Positions 1 to 9,773 of a stretch of 64,000 nt of DNA are shown in pieces. This DNA comes from Typhlomys cinereus. Lineage: Eukaryota > Chordata > Mammalia > Rodentia > Platacanthomyidae. The stretch is taken from the NCBI GenBank assembly GCA_023101885.1, contig JALPQD010000004.1:12669688-12733687 (forward strand). The letters run 5' to 3'. The translations under genes and the position numbers were made by a program. The notes beneath the pieces were generated by a model. That model ran no database searches. It was not told the DNA's origin and was given only the letters and a program-made list of their open reading frames with translations. Positions within the stretch are counted from its first letter, which is position 1. Each line of letters starts with the position of its first letter.

Positions 1-407
1 ACTGACAGCAGTGTCTGATGAATAAGCCTTGCAGTCTTTGGCTCCATATATCTCTGATGCTTGTAAGACTAAATCGCACGGGAACTGGAGTCTGAAATGT
101 TCACATTTCCTTATTAACCTTTCAATTAAAACTGGAATGACGAATTTTCTGATTATAAAATACAGTGTGTGTTCATTTCTCCTGAATGACTCATTCTTCT
201 GTCCAGAGAGCAGGAGATTTTCCAGCCCACTTCAAAAAGGTTGATGAGCTCTGACTCAGACCATGTTTCCAAATTCAGACCCAGGCTATTTTATATTTTA
301 CCCAGACCAGCTTTACACAGAAGAGTAACTCTAACTAAATAACTAAATGTTTCTCGCTCTCTGAGAGTAACAGGACTTTTTTTTCTTTAAATCCAGTCTC
401 CAAAATC
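1..407. other. no recognisable feature
   Basis: No repeat family, exon-like frame or RNA gene is recognised here. The short open frames lack composition or motifs that would support coding. The segment is the left flank of the 5'-inverted L1 insertion that follows. Confidence 0.5.
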
Positions 408-418
408 TTGTTATTCTT
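408..418. repeat. target-site duplication of the inverted L1 (left copy)
   Basis: TTGTTATTCTT here matches TTGTTATCCTT at 1468-1478, 10 of 11 bases. It directly abuts the T-run that represents the L1 poly(A) tail. The length and position fit L1 target-primed integration. Confidence 0.6.
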
Positions 419-860
419 TTTTTTTTAATTTTACTTTTTTCTAGTTTTATAAGCACAATTAGTAGTTGTCCCTGCCCCTCCTTTCCCCCTCCCTCCCTTC
501 CTCCTTCCTCTTTCAGCCTTCTACTTCCTCCCACCTTCCTGTCTCTCTGCTTCTGTGGTCCCCTGGTTACCCTTGGATTATCTATTTCAGGGGTACTTCC
601 CCTTCACCTGTCCAGCTCCAACTCTCAAGGTTCCCACTTCATGCAACCATTTCTCCTGAGATCCTCAATAGTCCATGAGAGAATGTTGATATGTCACTCA
701 TTGTAAGGTCTGGTGAGGATAAGACTCATTGCAGTAAGTTCCTGGATGCAGTAGTACTGCCCTGAGTGGAATGTCTTGGCCAGCGATGGACTCCTCATCC
801 CTAGGCCATTGTAATCTTACTGCCCTCTCTTCTGCAAGATTCTCTGAGCCTTAGGATGAA
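419..860 (-). mobile_element. L1 3' UTR, 3' part of a 5'-inverted L1
   Basis: Read on the minus strand this resembles the 3' UTR of the full-length L1s in the window: a GCAGAAGAG...GGGCAGTAAGA stretch, then a long G-rich polypurine tract (pyrimidine-rich on + near 475-545), then an A-rich tail (T-run on + at 417-426). It is diverged, with no coding capacity. The sequence TTGTTATTCTT at 408-418 just left of the T-run recurs with one mismatch at 1468-1478, beyond the adjoining plus-strand L1 piece. That makes both pieces one insertion. Family recognition is by eye. Confidence 0.7.
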
Positions 861-879
861 GAGCATTTCCATTAACTAC

Positions 880-1467
880 ACATCTGATAGAGGACTAATA
901 CATACAAAGAACTTTAAAAATTAAATTCCAAGGAAGTAAACAACCCCATTAAAAAGTGAACTATAGAACTGAAAAGAAACTTCTCACAAGACAAAATTCA
1001 AATGGTTAACAAACATCTTTTAAAATGCTCTACCTCCCTTGTCATTAAGGAAATGTAAATTAAAACCACTCCGAGCTGTCATCTCACTTAAGTCAGAATG
1101 GCTAAAATCCAAACACAAACAACAGAAAATGTTGGTGTGGATGTGGGAATCAGGGAACCATCATACATTGCTGATGGGATTGTAAACTCACACAACCCAT
1201 TTGGAAGTCAATTTGGAAGTTCCTAAAAAGGTTAAAAATTGAAATTCCTTCCGACCCAGCTATCTCCTGGGAATATTCCCAAAGAACACTGCATCCTGCA
1301 TCAGAGACACGAGTACAATCATGTTCATAGTGCCATTTTCATAATAACAAAGCAATGGAACCAACCTAGATGTTCAACAGTGGAATGGATAATGAAAATG
1401 TGGTACATATGTATAATGGAATACTATTCAACTGTCAGAAAAGATGAACTAATGAAATGTCGAAACG
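880..1467 (+). mobile_element. L1 ORF2 C-terminal fragment, inverted 5' part of the same insertion
   Basis: The plus strand encodes relics of the ORF2p C-terminus: an [20 protein letters not shown] region near 1075-1110, a [14 protein letters not shown] region near 1245-1275, and a WNQPKCSTV...WIMKMWYI...MEYYSTVRKDEL match at 1355-1455. Several stops and frameshifts are present. The fragment ends inside the last part of ORF2. About 0.6 kb of L1 sequence between its end and the start of the 3' UTR piece is absent, as expected for a deletion at a twin-priming junction. Confidence 0.8.
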
Positions 1468-1478
1468 TTGTTATCCTT
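1468..1478. repeat. target-site duplication of the inverted L1 (right copy)
   Basis: TTGTTATCCTT, partner of the sequence at 408-418 with one transition. It marks the right end of the inverted ORF2 fragment. Confidence 0.6.
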
Positions 1479-1839
1479 ACACTTTAATTTGCCTACAAAA
1501 AGTTAGGTACTACTTTCCCTTGCATCCATTTCATTTTATTATTAGCTTACAAAATTACAGGCTTATTTATGACTAAGTTCCTTTTATAATTAATAATGAT
1601 ACTGTCTTAAATCTATTTTAAAATGTTTATTTTAACTGGAAATCTCAACTTTAATTATAAAACTATGGATATGTGCCTTCAAATTTTGGCTTCAACATCT
1701 AGATGCCAAACACATTATTTACTTCCTTCAACCGCCATTTCTTTGACCATAAATTAGAAACAATAAAATATCTAGACTTTCAGTGGTAATTATTGAGATA
1801 AATAGTGCATGGCTTCATGCATAGTAAACATACACACTA
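1479..1839. other. AT-rich sequence, no recognisable feature
   Basis: AT-rich DNA without a recognisable repeat or coding signal. It contains TTAATTAT-type runs only. Confidence 0.4.
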
Positions 1840-2010
1840 CTTCATTTATTCAATTAATATTTATTGAGCATCTGTGTATTGCTCATGAATAAAGTACAAT
1901 CTCTATTCTAATATTTATTGAGCATCTATGTATTGCTTATGAGTAAAGTATAATCTCTGTTCTACTCTTAAGGAGCTTACCACTAGTAGAGAGACAGACA
2001 CATGCTTTTA
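1840..2010 (+). repeat. L2-like ancient repeat with a 54-bp tandem duplication
   Basis: The phrase ATATTTATTGAGCATCT followed further on by AAGGAGCTTAC and GAGAGACAGACA resembles the common ancient mammalian L2 segment. A 54-bp unit occurs twice head to tail (1856-1909 and 1910-1963). The two units differ at a handful of positions, mostly transitions, so the duplication is not recent. The family call is by eye; the duplication is seen directly. Confidence 0.5.
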
Positions 2011-2961
2011 AAATTAATAAGTAGCTGAATACATACAACATGTGATATAATATTCAATACAATATTGCTTTATACTGCTAGATTGGATGGGTTATAATAA
2101 AATCTATGTTTTCTTGAATGTAACAATAGTAAAATATTATCTATGATCTCCACATTTTTTTGTATGTGTATATGTGTATTTTGCATGTGGATAGGTGCAT
2201 ATGTGTTTACAAGAAGTCACTTGTACAATCTCCACATTTTACTAACCATAGTACTTTTCAGATACTCAGGTCTTATTTATTTATATCTATCTATTTATAG
2301 TCAGAAGATGTGGGCTCTTCCTAGTGGGCTAATGCTGGGAAATGATATTTGTAATTAAGAAAAATGGAATCAAGAGGGCCATAAATGTGAAGACAAACCC
2401 ATATAAGGCTTTGTAGTGGAGAAGGAAACAGGAATTGCTGCTTTACTAATCTATCACCTCTCTCCCCTAAAATTATCATCAGTATCATACACCAAAAAGA
2501 TAAGTGCTTAAGAGTCCAGGAAGTTTAACATGCTTCTGCCAAAAATACCTAATATAATTTGTTGATGGCAGTTGCAAAAACTCACCCCGTTTCCTGTCCT
2601 ACAAGCTGGTGATATGTTTCATTATGTTGTAAGAGGTCATTTTATGCATTTCTGGTATGTGTTTGGCCCAGCTGGTCTTCAAACTGTCAAGTTCCACAGC
2701 TGATCCTTACATGCCATTCCTTAAATGGGAGCTCAGAGCTCTGCATCCTCCAAAGCCTACTTCACACCCTCAAGAGAAGCAGAGTGTTGACGTGCTGGGA
2801 TCTTCATGAGTGCATGAGCGTGCTGATGAGTTACCTCGAGCTTCACGACTAGGCGTGCTTGACTGAGATAAGAAGAGATGTCACTGACACTCATGATTCC
2901 AGCATACAGCGTGTATGGTGTTAACGCTTGGTTTTCAGGTGTTGTTTTAATCCCTGACACT
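2011..2961. other. no confidently recognised feature
   Basis: AT-rich stretch (2020-2360) followed by mixed sequence. A segment near 2640-2700 faintly resembles antisense B1 but is too diverged to call. No coding signal is supported. Confidence 0.35.
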
Positions 2962-3272
2962 CTATTTTTTTCCTAATCATACAAGCTCAATAGGAACCCC
3001 ATCAGATCCTCTTCCTCTCCCCTCCCCTCCCCAGTAATCCCCCTTGCACTCCCTCCCCTTTCCCCCTTCCTTTCTCTTACCTCCCTCCATCCCTCCCCCT
3101 CTCCCAGTGCCTCCCCCTTCTCCCCTCCCATCCTCTGGAGCATCCTTTTGTGTGAATGCCAAAACTCCCTCTAAATTCTCTACCCTAGTGAGGGTTTAGG
3201 ACTCAGTGGCATATCCCAGAGCCCCTTCTTGGGCTCCTTGTTAGTATGGGAACTCTATTATGACTGGCAAAA
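2962..3272 (-). mobile_element. L1 3' UTR fragment (5'-truncated)
   Basis: The minus strand ends in the L1 signature: a G-rich polypurine tract (C-rich on + at 3010-3130), then CCTATTGAGCTTGTATGA, then an A-rich end (T-rich on + near 2962-2973). The upstream part matches the 3' UTR of the full-length L1s at 17946-19008 with many substitutions, so this is an older member of the same lineage. No coding part remains. Confidence 0.75.
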
Positions 3273-3474
3273 GCAAACATTTGTAACTATAATCATTTAC
3301 CTGTAATACATATACTCTTTAGCTAATCTTATACTAAGAACAATTCTAGTTAACCTAGTCTCAAATATATCTGTTTTTAGTGATAGATATAACTTTATTT
3401 CTTCTCTTGAAAAACCTTTACACTTTTTTATAAAGGAAAAAAAAAAGGAGAAAAACAACTTCTTAAAGGGAAAA

Positions 3475-3965
3475 ACGTGAGGAGATGGCTTAGTTAGTAA
3501 CATGCCCTTCATGAACGCTTGAGAACTTGAGTTAGAACCTCTAAAACCTATGCAAAACCTAGCAATGGTGGTGTGCACAGTGACCACACTGTACAAAAGC
3601 AAAGACAGGGGCATCTTGGAGTTGGCTGATTAGGCATTCTAGTCTGTCAGTGGGATTTGGGTCCAGTGACTGATGCAGAGAGAGAGAGAGAAAGAGAGAC
3701 AGAGAGAAAGAGAGAGAGAGGAAAGAAGGAAGGAAGGAAGGGAGGGAGGGAGAGAAACAGAGAGAGAGAGAGAGAAAGAAAGAGAGAAAAAAGAAAGAAA
3801 AGAAAAGAAAGAAAGAGTGGAGAGAGTAGAGGAAGACACCAGACTCCAACTTTGGGCTTGCATATGCATACACAAATGTGTACACATTGCCTGCACATAG
3901 ATGCATGCACCTACTTCCACATATGTGCATGTACATGATGTAACACACACCAAAAACATAAAAAA
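3475..3965 (+). mobile_element. B4-like SINE with an internal GA/GAAA microsatellite
   Basis: Starts with a diverged tRNA-like head (GAGGAGATGGCTTAGTTAGTAA for the A-box region, GAACTTGAGTTAGAACCTC for the B-box region). It continues with the body, then AGACACCAGACTCCAAC and CATATGCATACACAAATG repeats, and ends in an A-rich tail. A GA/GAAA/GGAA tract at about 3678-3820 expanded inside the element. Structure resembles rodent B4-type SINEs; subfamily not assigned. Confidence 0.6.
3678..3820. repeat. GA/GAAA/GGAA purine microsatellite
   Basis: Nearly pure purine on the + strand, about 140 bp, made of GAGA, GAAA and GGAA blocks. The long open frames across it on both strands are artefacts of the repeat. 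Confidence 0.95.
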
Positions 3966-4034
3966 GAATAATTCTGCAGTGAAGCATAAAGTCAACCATT
4001 TTATATAAATGAGTTTCTCTTGAATAATTTTATT

Positions 4035-4215
4035 TATGTATTTTGTGTATATGAAGAGAAGAGAGAATATGTGCTATGATATATGTATGGAAATCAAAGG
4101 ACAATTTTTGGAAGTTGGTTATCTCCTTCTACCATAAGGGCTCTGAGAATTGAACTCAGGTCTTCATGTTAGAATGTAAGCACATTTATGTGCTGAACCA
4201 TCTCCCCAGTTCCCT
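4035..4215 (-). mobile_element. B2/B3-like SINE, antisense
   Basis: The right end (TGTGCTGAACCATCTCCCCAGTT) is the reverse complement of a GGGAGATGGTTCAGCACA A-box head. AGAATTGAACTCAGGTC at 4145-4161 is a B-box in reverse. The body is diverged. The A-rich tail side lies to the left. Confidence 0.6.
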
Positions 4216-4939
4216 GAGTAATTCTAGAATAATGTTTTTGGATTAAGCATTCTTATATTTTTTTCAATATAATAAACCCTGTCAAATTGCAAATGCAACC
4301 AATTATTCGTTAAAGTGGATGGAATACCTCAAAATGGGAATAGGTGGCAAGAGACAAGAAACCAACCTCACTATTTTTGGGTCACTGTTTCAAGTGTTGC
4401 TGAATAAATCACAAGAGAATCAGGAAACATATAGAGTACTGAGCAGAAAAGAGGCAGGAGCGCCAATCTGCTGCCATGTCTCACTGGTTTGGTACCCTCT
4501 TAGATCGTAAGTGCCTCCAAATGTCTACCATGTAGTCATATACACTGCTTATTACAAGTGACGGCCACAGGTGGTGGAGAATGTTCAGGTAGACAATGGA
4601 TTATTCAGACAAACAAGAAAACATGCCTTTGAAAAGTATAGGCATATGTAAAGAAGAAACAGGACTAACCAAGCAATGCAAAATTATTAGTAGTTACTCA
4701 ATTATAGATGGAGAACTCGTGAGAGACAGAAAGGACTAGAACAAGATGGTAGGTCATGGAGATTGAGGAAAGACTTCTTACTAATTTCTTTGAAAAATGG
4801 TTATCACCCATAGATAAACTACAGAGATAGATAGCTACTATGGCTCACTAGTCAGACTTTCACTGCTTCAAGTTGAGACCCACCTTGTATCACAATTCCC
4901 TTCATTTTATAAATTTAGTAGTCAGCTGGATCAGGATTC
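4216..4939. other. no recognisable feature
   Basis: Mixed-composition sequence with no repeat family or coding evidence that I recognise. Confidence 0.4.
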
Positions 4940-5268
4940 ATTACTTCTTTTTCTTCTTCTTCTTCCTCTTCTTCTTCTTCTTCCTCTTCCTCTTCCTCTT
5001 CTTCTTCTTCTTCTTCTTCTTCTTCTTCTTCTTCTTCTTCTTCTTCTTCTTCTTCTTCTTCTTCTTCTCTTCTTTCTTCTTCCTCTTCTTCCTCTTCTTC
5101 CTCTTCTCCTTTTCCTCCTTCTCCTCCTCCTCCTCTTTCTCCTTCTCTTCCTCTTCTTTTTTCTCCTCTTCCTTCTTCTCCTTCTCCTCCTCCTCCTCCT
5201 CCTTCTTTCTTCTCTTCCTCCTCCTTCTGTTTCTTCTCTTTCTTCTTCTTCTTTTCCCATTTTTCTTC
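4940..5268. repeat. TTC/GAA-rich polypyrimidine tract
   Basis: About 330 bp that is almost entirely pyrimidine on the + strand. An uninterrupted (CTT)n run at about 4998-5068, roughly 23 units, is flanked by CTTCCT and CTCCTC variants. Such tracts can form intramolecular triplexes and are length-unstable; GAA/TTC is the Friedreich ataxia repeat type. Poly-Phe/Ser and poly-Arg frames here are artefacts. Confidence 0.95.
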
Positions 5269-6065
5269 TAATTTTGCCTCAGGTAAAGTACCTCCAGAAT
5301 CCTAGTTGTTTTACAAAATTTAAAATGAGTACCTTTTACTTTTTGGAGTATGTGCCTCATTCCAGGAAGTATAAAAGGAACTTTGTGTAGAATATCCCCC
5401 CAATTTCACATTGGTATTAATAGATGCCTTTTTTCTATGCTGCAGGAATAAAATTATGCTTGATGCAATTGAATTATGAACAGCATAAAAAAATCAAACA
5501 AATGGAAAGAGGTAAAAGCTCCATCAGATATAAGGGGCAGATTGGGAATCTTAACATGGCTGAGATCTAAGTCTTCAATTCTGTTACTGCTGTCTTTACC
5601 CAAAGTCTTATTCTTGCTTAAACTATTTTTTACTTTTCTTTCCCAGTCAATCTTTTACACAGTGATTTTGAAATCCATCACCAATGGCAAAATGCTATTA
5701 TTTCCAAGGCCTCATAGTTAATAAGGTGCAGGGCAAGAATAGAGACTCCAGAACTTTTAGTTCTTTTAGAACTGGGCTTTTCACCTCTCCTTAATAAGTA
5801 GTAGAAATAGAATAGTGATTATCAACATTATCATGACTTTCAATCACTCCTTGCAGTATCTTAGTTCTAAAGACAGTTTCTGAATTGCTAGATAGTTTTT
5901 TTCAAAGATGAATTGTAAATTAAACCTTTCTACATGTGATATTCACTTCAGCTTTCTGGATAAAAAGCAGTGATTCTAAAAAGAACACAGATAAGGACAG
6001 TACATGGAAAGATAGCTATGAAGCAATCTCATTTATAGAAACAAACTCTAGCAAAGTAAACTTTT
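5269..6065. other. no recognisable feature
   Basis: AT-rich sequence without a recognised repeat or supported gene. Confidence 0.4.
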
Positions 6066-6385
6066 TTGCACGCGTGTATACATGTGTGGATATGTTCATG
6101 AGTGTGTGTGTGTGAGTATGTATGTATGTGGGGGCATTGGTATAAGAGGGCACTTGAGTGTGTGTGCCTCTGGAGGCCAAAGGGCAATAACAGGATTCAT
6201 CCTGTATTATTATTTTACATTACTATTTTGCTCTGGGGATTCCCAAGCACTGCCTTATTGGGCCAGAATTATAGGTCACAGCCATATCCACCTAGCATTT
6301 TTCCATGGGATCTGGAGATCTGAACTCAGGTCTTGTTGCTTATAACACAAAGGCTTTAACCACTGAGCCATCTCCCTAGCTCTAC
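6066..6385 (-). mobile_element. tRNA-derived SINE (B2/ID-like head, long body), antisense
   Basis: The right end, GAGCCATCTCCCTAGCTC, is the reverse complement of the GAGCTAGGGAGATGGCTC head. ATCTGAACTCAGGTC at 6316-6330 is the reversed B-box. The body (GCCTCTGGAGGCC..., GCTCTGGGGATTCCCAAGC) matches the elements at 49455-49710 and 58940-59300. A TG-rich tail lies at 6095-6130. Confidence 0.75.
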
Positions 6386-6464
6386 AAAGTAAACGTCTAA
6401 AAATGTGATAAATTAGTTTATTTCATGAATGCAAGAATGATTTGAATTAGAAAACCCAATATGC

Positions 6465-7065
6465 TATTGGACACATGAAGAAACATCTGCGTTTGCATGT
6501 TTATTGCAGCATAATTCACACTAGAGCAGATAACGAGCCAACTTAGGTATCTGGTTTTTAAAAATGAATGTTTCTATCTATATAAAATGGAATGCTTCTC
6601 AGTTGTGAAAAGGATGAAGTCATGTCAAGATCCATGTGAAGGTATCATATTAAGTGAAACAAGACAGGCACAGATAAACAGGTGTTATATGTTCTTCCTT
6701 ACATGTGGAAGCCCCATGTTCAGTCCCACTGAAATAGAGAATAAACTAGAGCAGAACTAGCGCCTTATTAGGGAAAGGAGTACTGAAGTACTGGTTGGTA
6801 ACAGTCACAGAGATGAATTTGGCAAGCAGGGAATATCTTCCACTGCTCTATAACACAGCTGGAGACTGTGATTGGCTATAATTATCTAAGTTATTTCAAA
6901 ATAGCTAGAAGAGGAGTTTGAATGTGCTCATCATGAATTAAGAAGAAATATTTTAGGTAAACAGTGTAGTAATTGTCCTGTTCTGAATATACATGTATTG
7001 AGGTGTCACACTGAACCTCATAGTTATGTTCAATTACTATATGACAGAGAAAGTTAAAATATAAT
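6465..7065 (+). mobile_element. ancient L1 (L1M-type) 3' end
   Basis: The plus strand carries the last part of ORF2 in relic form (GCAGCATAATTCACACTAG..., TAAAATGGAATGCTTCTCAG, TATCATATTAAGTGAAACAAG). A 3' UTR follows that resembles L1M families (TTATTTCAAAATAGCTAGAAG, GAGGTGTCACACTGAACC, AGTTATGTTCAATTACTAT). It differs clearly from the younger L1s here and is heavily mutated. Confidence 0.7.
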
Positions 7066-7548
7066 TTTAAATTTCAAACATTCAGCAAACTTGGAAAATC
7101 TTAGAGCTAATGACTATAGATTCAGCCCTAGAAATCATTTGTGATGGTGACTAAGTCATTAGCGATCCGAAAGGAATTGTAAATTGAACATTTTGAAGAC
7201 TTCTAATTAGTGAGTTTTACCTGGTTACAAGAGATATAAACATGAAGAGAAGTGAAACTTTTCATATTGTCAAATCAAATTTCACATTAAAAAATGGGAT
7301 AATATCAGATAGCTCAGTTCCACCATGGGGTGAGGCTCCACAGTTAAGAAAGTTCTATCTTTTGTAGATCAACTTTAAGCTTGTGGGTTTCAATTTGATA
7401 AAAATGGCTGTGAGGTGAATAAAGACAAAGGAAGAAGATGGTTGGTGCCTGATAGATTCCCTTTCCTCCATCCCCCATATTCAGAGTAGTTCTGCTTGAT
7501 GGTCACTGCCCCCTAATGGCCAGCTGGTGTTTGCAAACACTTAAGCTT
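7066..7548. other. unique sequence left of a short L1 insertion
   Basis: No recognised repeat. One 14-base CTCF-like motif lies on the minus strand at 7507-7520 and is listed separately. Confidence 0.4.
7507..7520 (-). promoter_or_regulatory. CTCF-like motif (13 of 14 consensus positions)
   Basis: On the minus strand the sequence is CCATTAGGGGGCAG. The CTCF core consensus CCASYAGRKGGCRS is met at all positions except the fourth (T for S). Occupancy cannot be judged from sequence alone. A weaker core, CAGAGGGCGC, lies on the same strand at 7868-7877. Confidence 0.35.
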
Positions 7549-7558
7549 AAGATCCTTG
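7549..7558. repeat. target-site duplication (left)
   Basis: AAGATCCTTG, identical to 7825-7834, flanking the 5'-truncated L1. Confidence 0.85.
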
Positions 7559-7824
7559 CTTCCTATGCTTAAGGGGAACACCGGAAAAGGTTCAGGGAAA
7601 TGCCACTGGGTCCTTGTACGTCATCGGAGAGGAGGGCCCAGAGGAGAGTCAGGGATGCACATTAAAGGACTCTCTGGGAATTGGGGCGGGAAGCACTGGG
7701 TGATGGAGAGGGAGGGGTTAGGGGAGAGGGAGCAGGGGGTTCGGGGAGAGGAGGAGGGAGGGAGGGAACAGGTGTACGTATTAAGTTTGTATGAGCGGAA
7801 ATAATAATAAAAAATGTTAAAAAA
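7559..7824 (+). mobile_element. 5'-truncated L1 3' UTR insertion with intact target duplication
   Basis: A 266-bp copy of the 3' end of the same L1 lineage as the two full-length elements. It starts at ATGCTTAAGGGGAACAC, includes the G-rich polypurine tract (7690-7770) and ends TTTGTATGAGCGGAAATAATAATAAAAAATG plus a short A-run. The flanks carry AAGATCCTTG at 7549-7558 and again at 7825-7834. The cleavage context CTT/AAGATC resembles the L1 endonuclease preference. Similarity to the 3' UTR at 17946-18200 is high, so it is fairly young. Confidence 0.9.
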
Positions 7825-7834
7825 AAGATCCTTG
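7825..7834. repeat. target-site duplication (right)
   Basis: AAGATCCTTG after the A-run of the truncated L1; partner of 7549-7558. Confidence 0.85.
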
Positions 7835-8175
7835 GTCACATTCCTCTGGAACAAGCACTGATAACTCGCGCCCTCTGTCCTTCATAGTGCCCACAAGTGC
7901 AAAATCTCCTCAGATCTTGCCTTTGTTCCATCCCTTATCCTTGGCATGATGTGTTTGAGGCTCCACCTTACAATGCCCGACATGTAAAACCACACTGCAT
8001 ATTATTTTATAAGGAAGAGTCACATGAGCTACTTTTTATCTTTGTTTTTTCATTATTTTTTAGCAAGCATAGTCTAAATATTTTAACTTTTGTTGTATAA
8101 GAAATAAAGTCCAACATAAAGATTAAATTAAAAAAACCCTCATGCTTACACTCCTAAGATTAATACAAGTAGTAG
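7835..8175. other. no recognisable feature
   Basis: Unique-looking sequence with no recognised repeat or gene; see the weak CTCF-like core noted at 7868-7877. Confidence 0.4.
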
Positions 8176-8530
8176 AAATCAGGCTGTAGAGATGGTTCAG
8201 CAGTTAAAATGCTTGCTGTACAAGCAAAAGAAGATCAGATTCCCAGACCTCACATAAAATGCCAGATGTGTGTGGTGACCTGCTTGTAACTCAGGTCCAG
8301 GAGGGCAATCTACACTCCCCAGAGCAAACCGGCTAACTAGACTCACACTACAGATGAGCTCTGGACTTAAGAAACACTGCCTCAAAAGAAGATTTAGAGG
8401 GGTACAAGGATAATTCCCAATGTCAACTTCAGGCCTGCACACTATGCATCCTGCATGCACAAATACACACTCACACACATGCAGATACATATACATTCCA
8501 CATATACATACACATGAACACACAAAAAGG
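8176..8530 (+). mobile_element. B4-like SINE
   Basis: Head GGCTGTAGAGATGGTTCAGCAGTTAA (A-box region) and AAGATCAGATTCCCAGACC (B-box region). The body contains GTGTGTGGTGACCTGCTTGTAACTC, AGACTCACACTACAG and CACTGCCTCAAAAGAAG. The tail is rich in CACACA and ends in an A-rich stretch. Diverged. Confidence 0.7.
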
Positions 8531-9285
8531 AAAGTAAATAGAAATCATGCCAATGATTTACTATGGGATGGGAACGAAGCATTCTTGTTCTCTAACACTT
8601 TAGTGCTCATGGCTACAAGTAATGCTAATCGTCTGTCATCAAGAGACAGGTGATTCAAGATTTCAGTTGGAATGTGCAACTGAAACTTTTCTCTTTTCCT
8701 TGCAAAGGAAGGTTAAACTTTGAATCAATTCTATATGATCCAGACAACTGAGTCATGGTGTAGATAGCACAAAGGTGAGGGAAACTTAAAAAACCTGCAC
8801 TTAGTTTGGGGATATGCAGATATGGATCTTTTGAAGGAAGGATCACCCTCTTTGCCACTGTTTGCTTACGTAGCACTTCTCAAAGAGTACTCTACATATT
8901 ATTATTTGATAAAAATATGCTAACGAATTTTTCAAGAAAAAAATTATTGCATGCTTAATGTTGTTTAGACAAGCTTCCCGGGCTATTTACAATGAATTTT
9001 GTACAATGGAGGTTCTGAGAAAATAAAGCTTAAGACTTTTCCCATATAGAATCTAATATGAAAGAAATACCAAATATACCTGAAAAACATGGAACAAGCC
9101 TAAGTTAAAGGTAAAGGGGTGTGCTTAATCTTACCAGTTGATCAGAGTTTCCTGTGCCTATAAGACAACAGCTTTTTTCCAATTACATCCAATAGCTTCC
9201 AGAATGGGGTGCTTCCTGGTTAACAGATTCTCACTGATACATGAAGGACTGGAAAGGTAAAGAATATTTCTTCCATGTCAGAGGT
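8531..9285. other. no recognisable feature
   Basis: AT-rich sequence without recognised repeats or coding signals. Confidence 0.4.
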
Positions 9286-9727
9286 TGTGTTAGTCAGGGT
9301 TCTCTAAAGGAACGGAACCAACAGAATGAAAATAGAAAAGGGAAATTTATTGGATTGGCTTGCAAGATAAGGTCTGGGCAGGCCAGTAGCTGCTCAGTGC
9401 AGAAATTATTTCAGCAGTCCCAGTCTGTGGCTAAAGGCTAGGAAATTACTGGAGAGTCTCTGGATTTCAATCACGTTGGAGTGTCAAAGAAGCTGGGTTC
9501 TGGTGGTAGGAGGGTTTGCTAGCACAGGTCAAGAGAGTCTCTCAAACTCTTCTGTCTTGTGATTCCTCTTTTATGATCTGCCACTGGGAGATCCCATCCA
9601 GATTTAGAGTTGGTTTTTGTGTTGCAAATATATTGATCCAGATAATCTCTTTGGGTGATCTGGATGCTGATCTGTTAGTTAATCCCAGGTGCATAGACAA
9701 GTTGACAACCGAGATGAACTCTCACAG
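9286..9727 (-). mobile_element. MaLR/ERVL-type LTR, antisense
   Basis: On the minus strand it starts near TGTGAGAGTTCATCTCGG and includes a GTCAACTTGTC motif typical of these LTRs. It has a polyadenylation signal in CAATCCAATAAATTTCCC and ends in AGAACCCTGACTAACACA. It has no coding capacity and looks solitary. A clear 5-bp duplication was not found, so the ends are approximate. Confidence 0.65.
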
Positions 9728-9730
9728 GAG

Positions 9731-9773
9731 TGATTTATTTATTTATTTATCTATTTATTTATTTATTTATTTT
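9731..9773. repeat. (TTTA)n microsatellite
   Basis: About ten TTTA units with one TCTA interruption, directly right of the LTR. Confidence 0.9.

Noticed and set aside
2620..2700. Possible antisense B1
   Set aside because: Only one phrase (GGCCCAGCTGGTCTTCAAACT) fits; too short and diverged to call.
3559..3999. 146-codon minus-strand frame with Leu/Ser repeats
   Set aside because: It runs through the GA microsatellite of a SINE; low-complexity artefact.
4873..5271. Long low-complexity open frames (Phe/Ser-rich and Arg/Glu-rich)
   Set aside because: They are translations of the TTC/GAA microsatellite and have no start context or domain.
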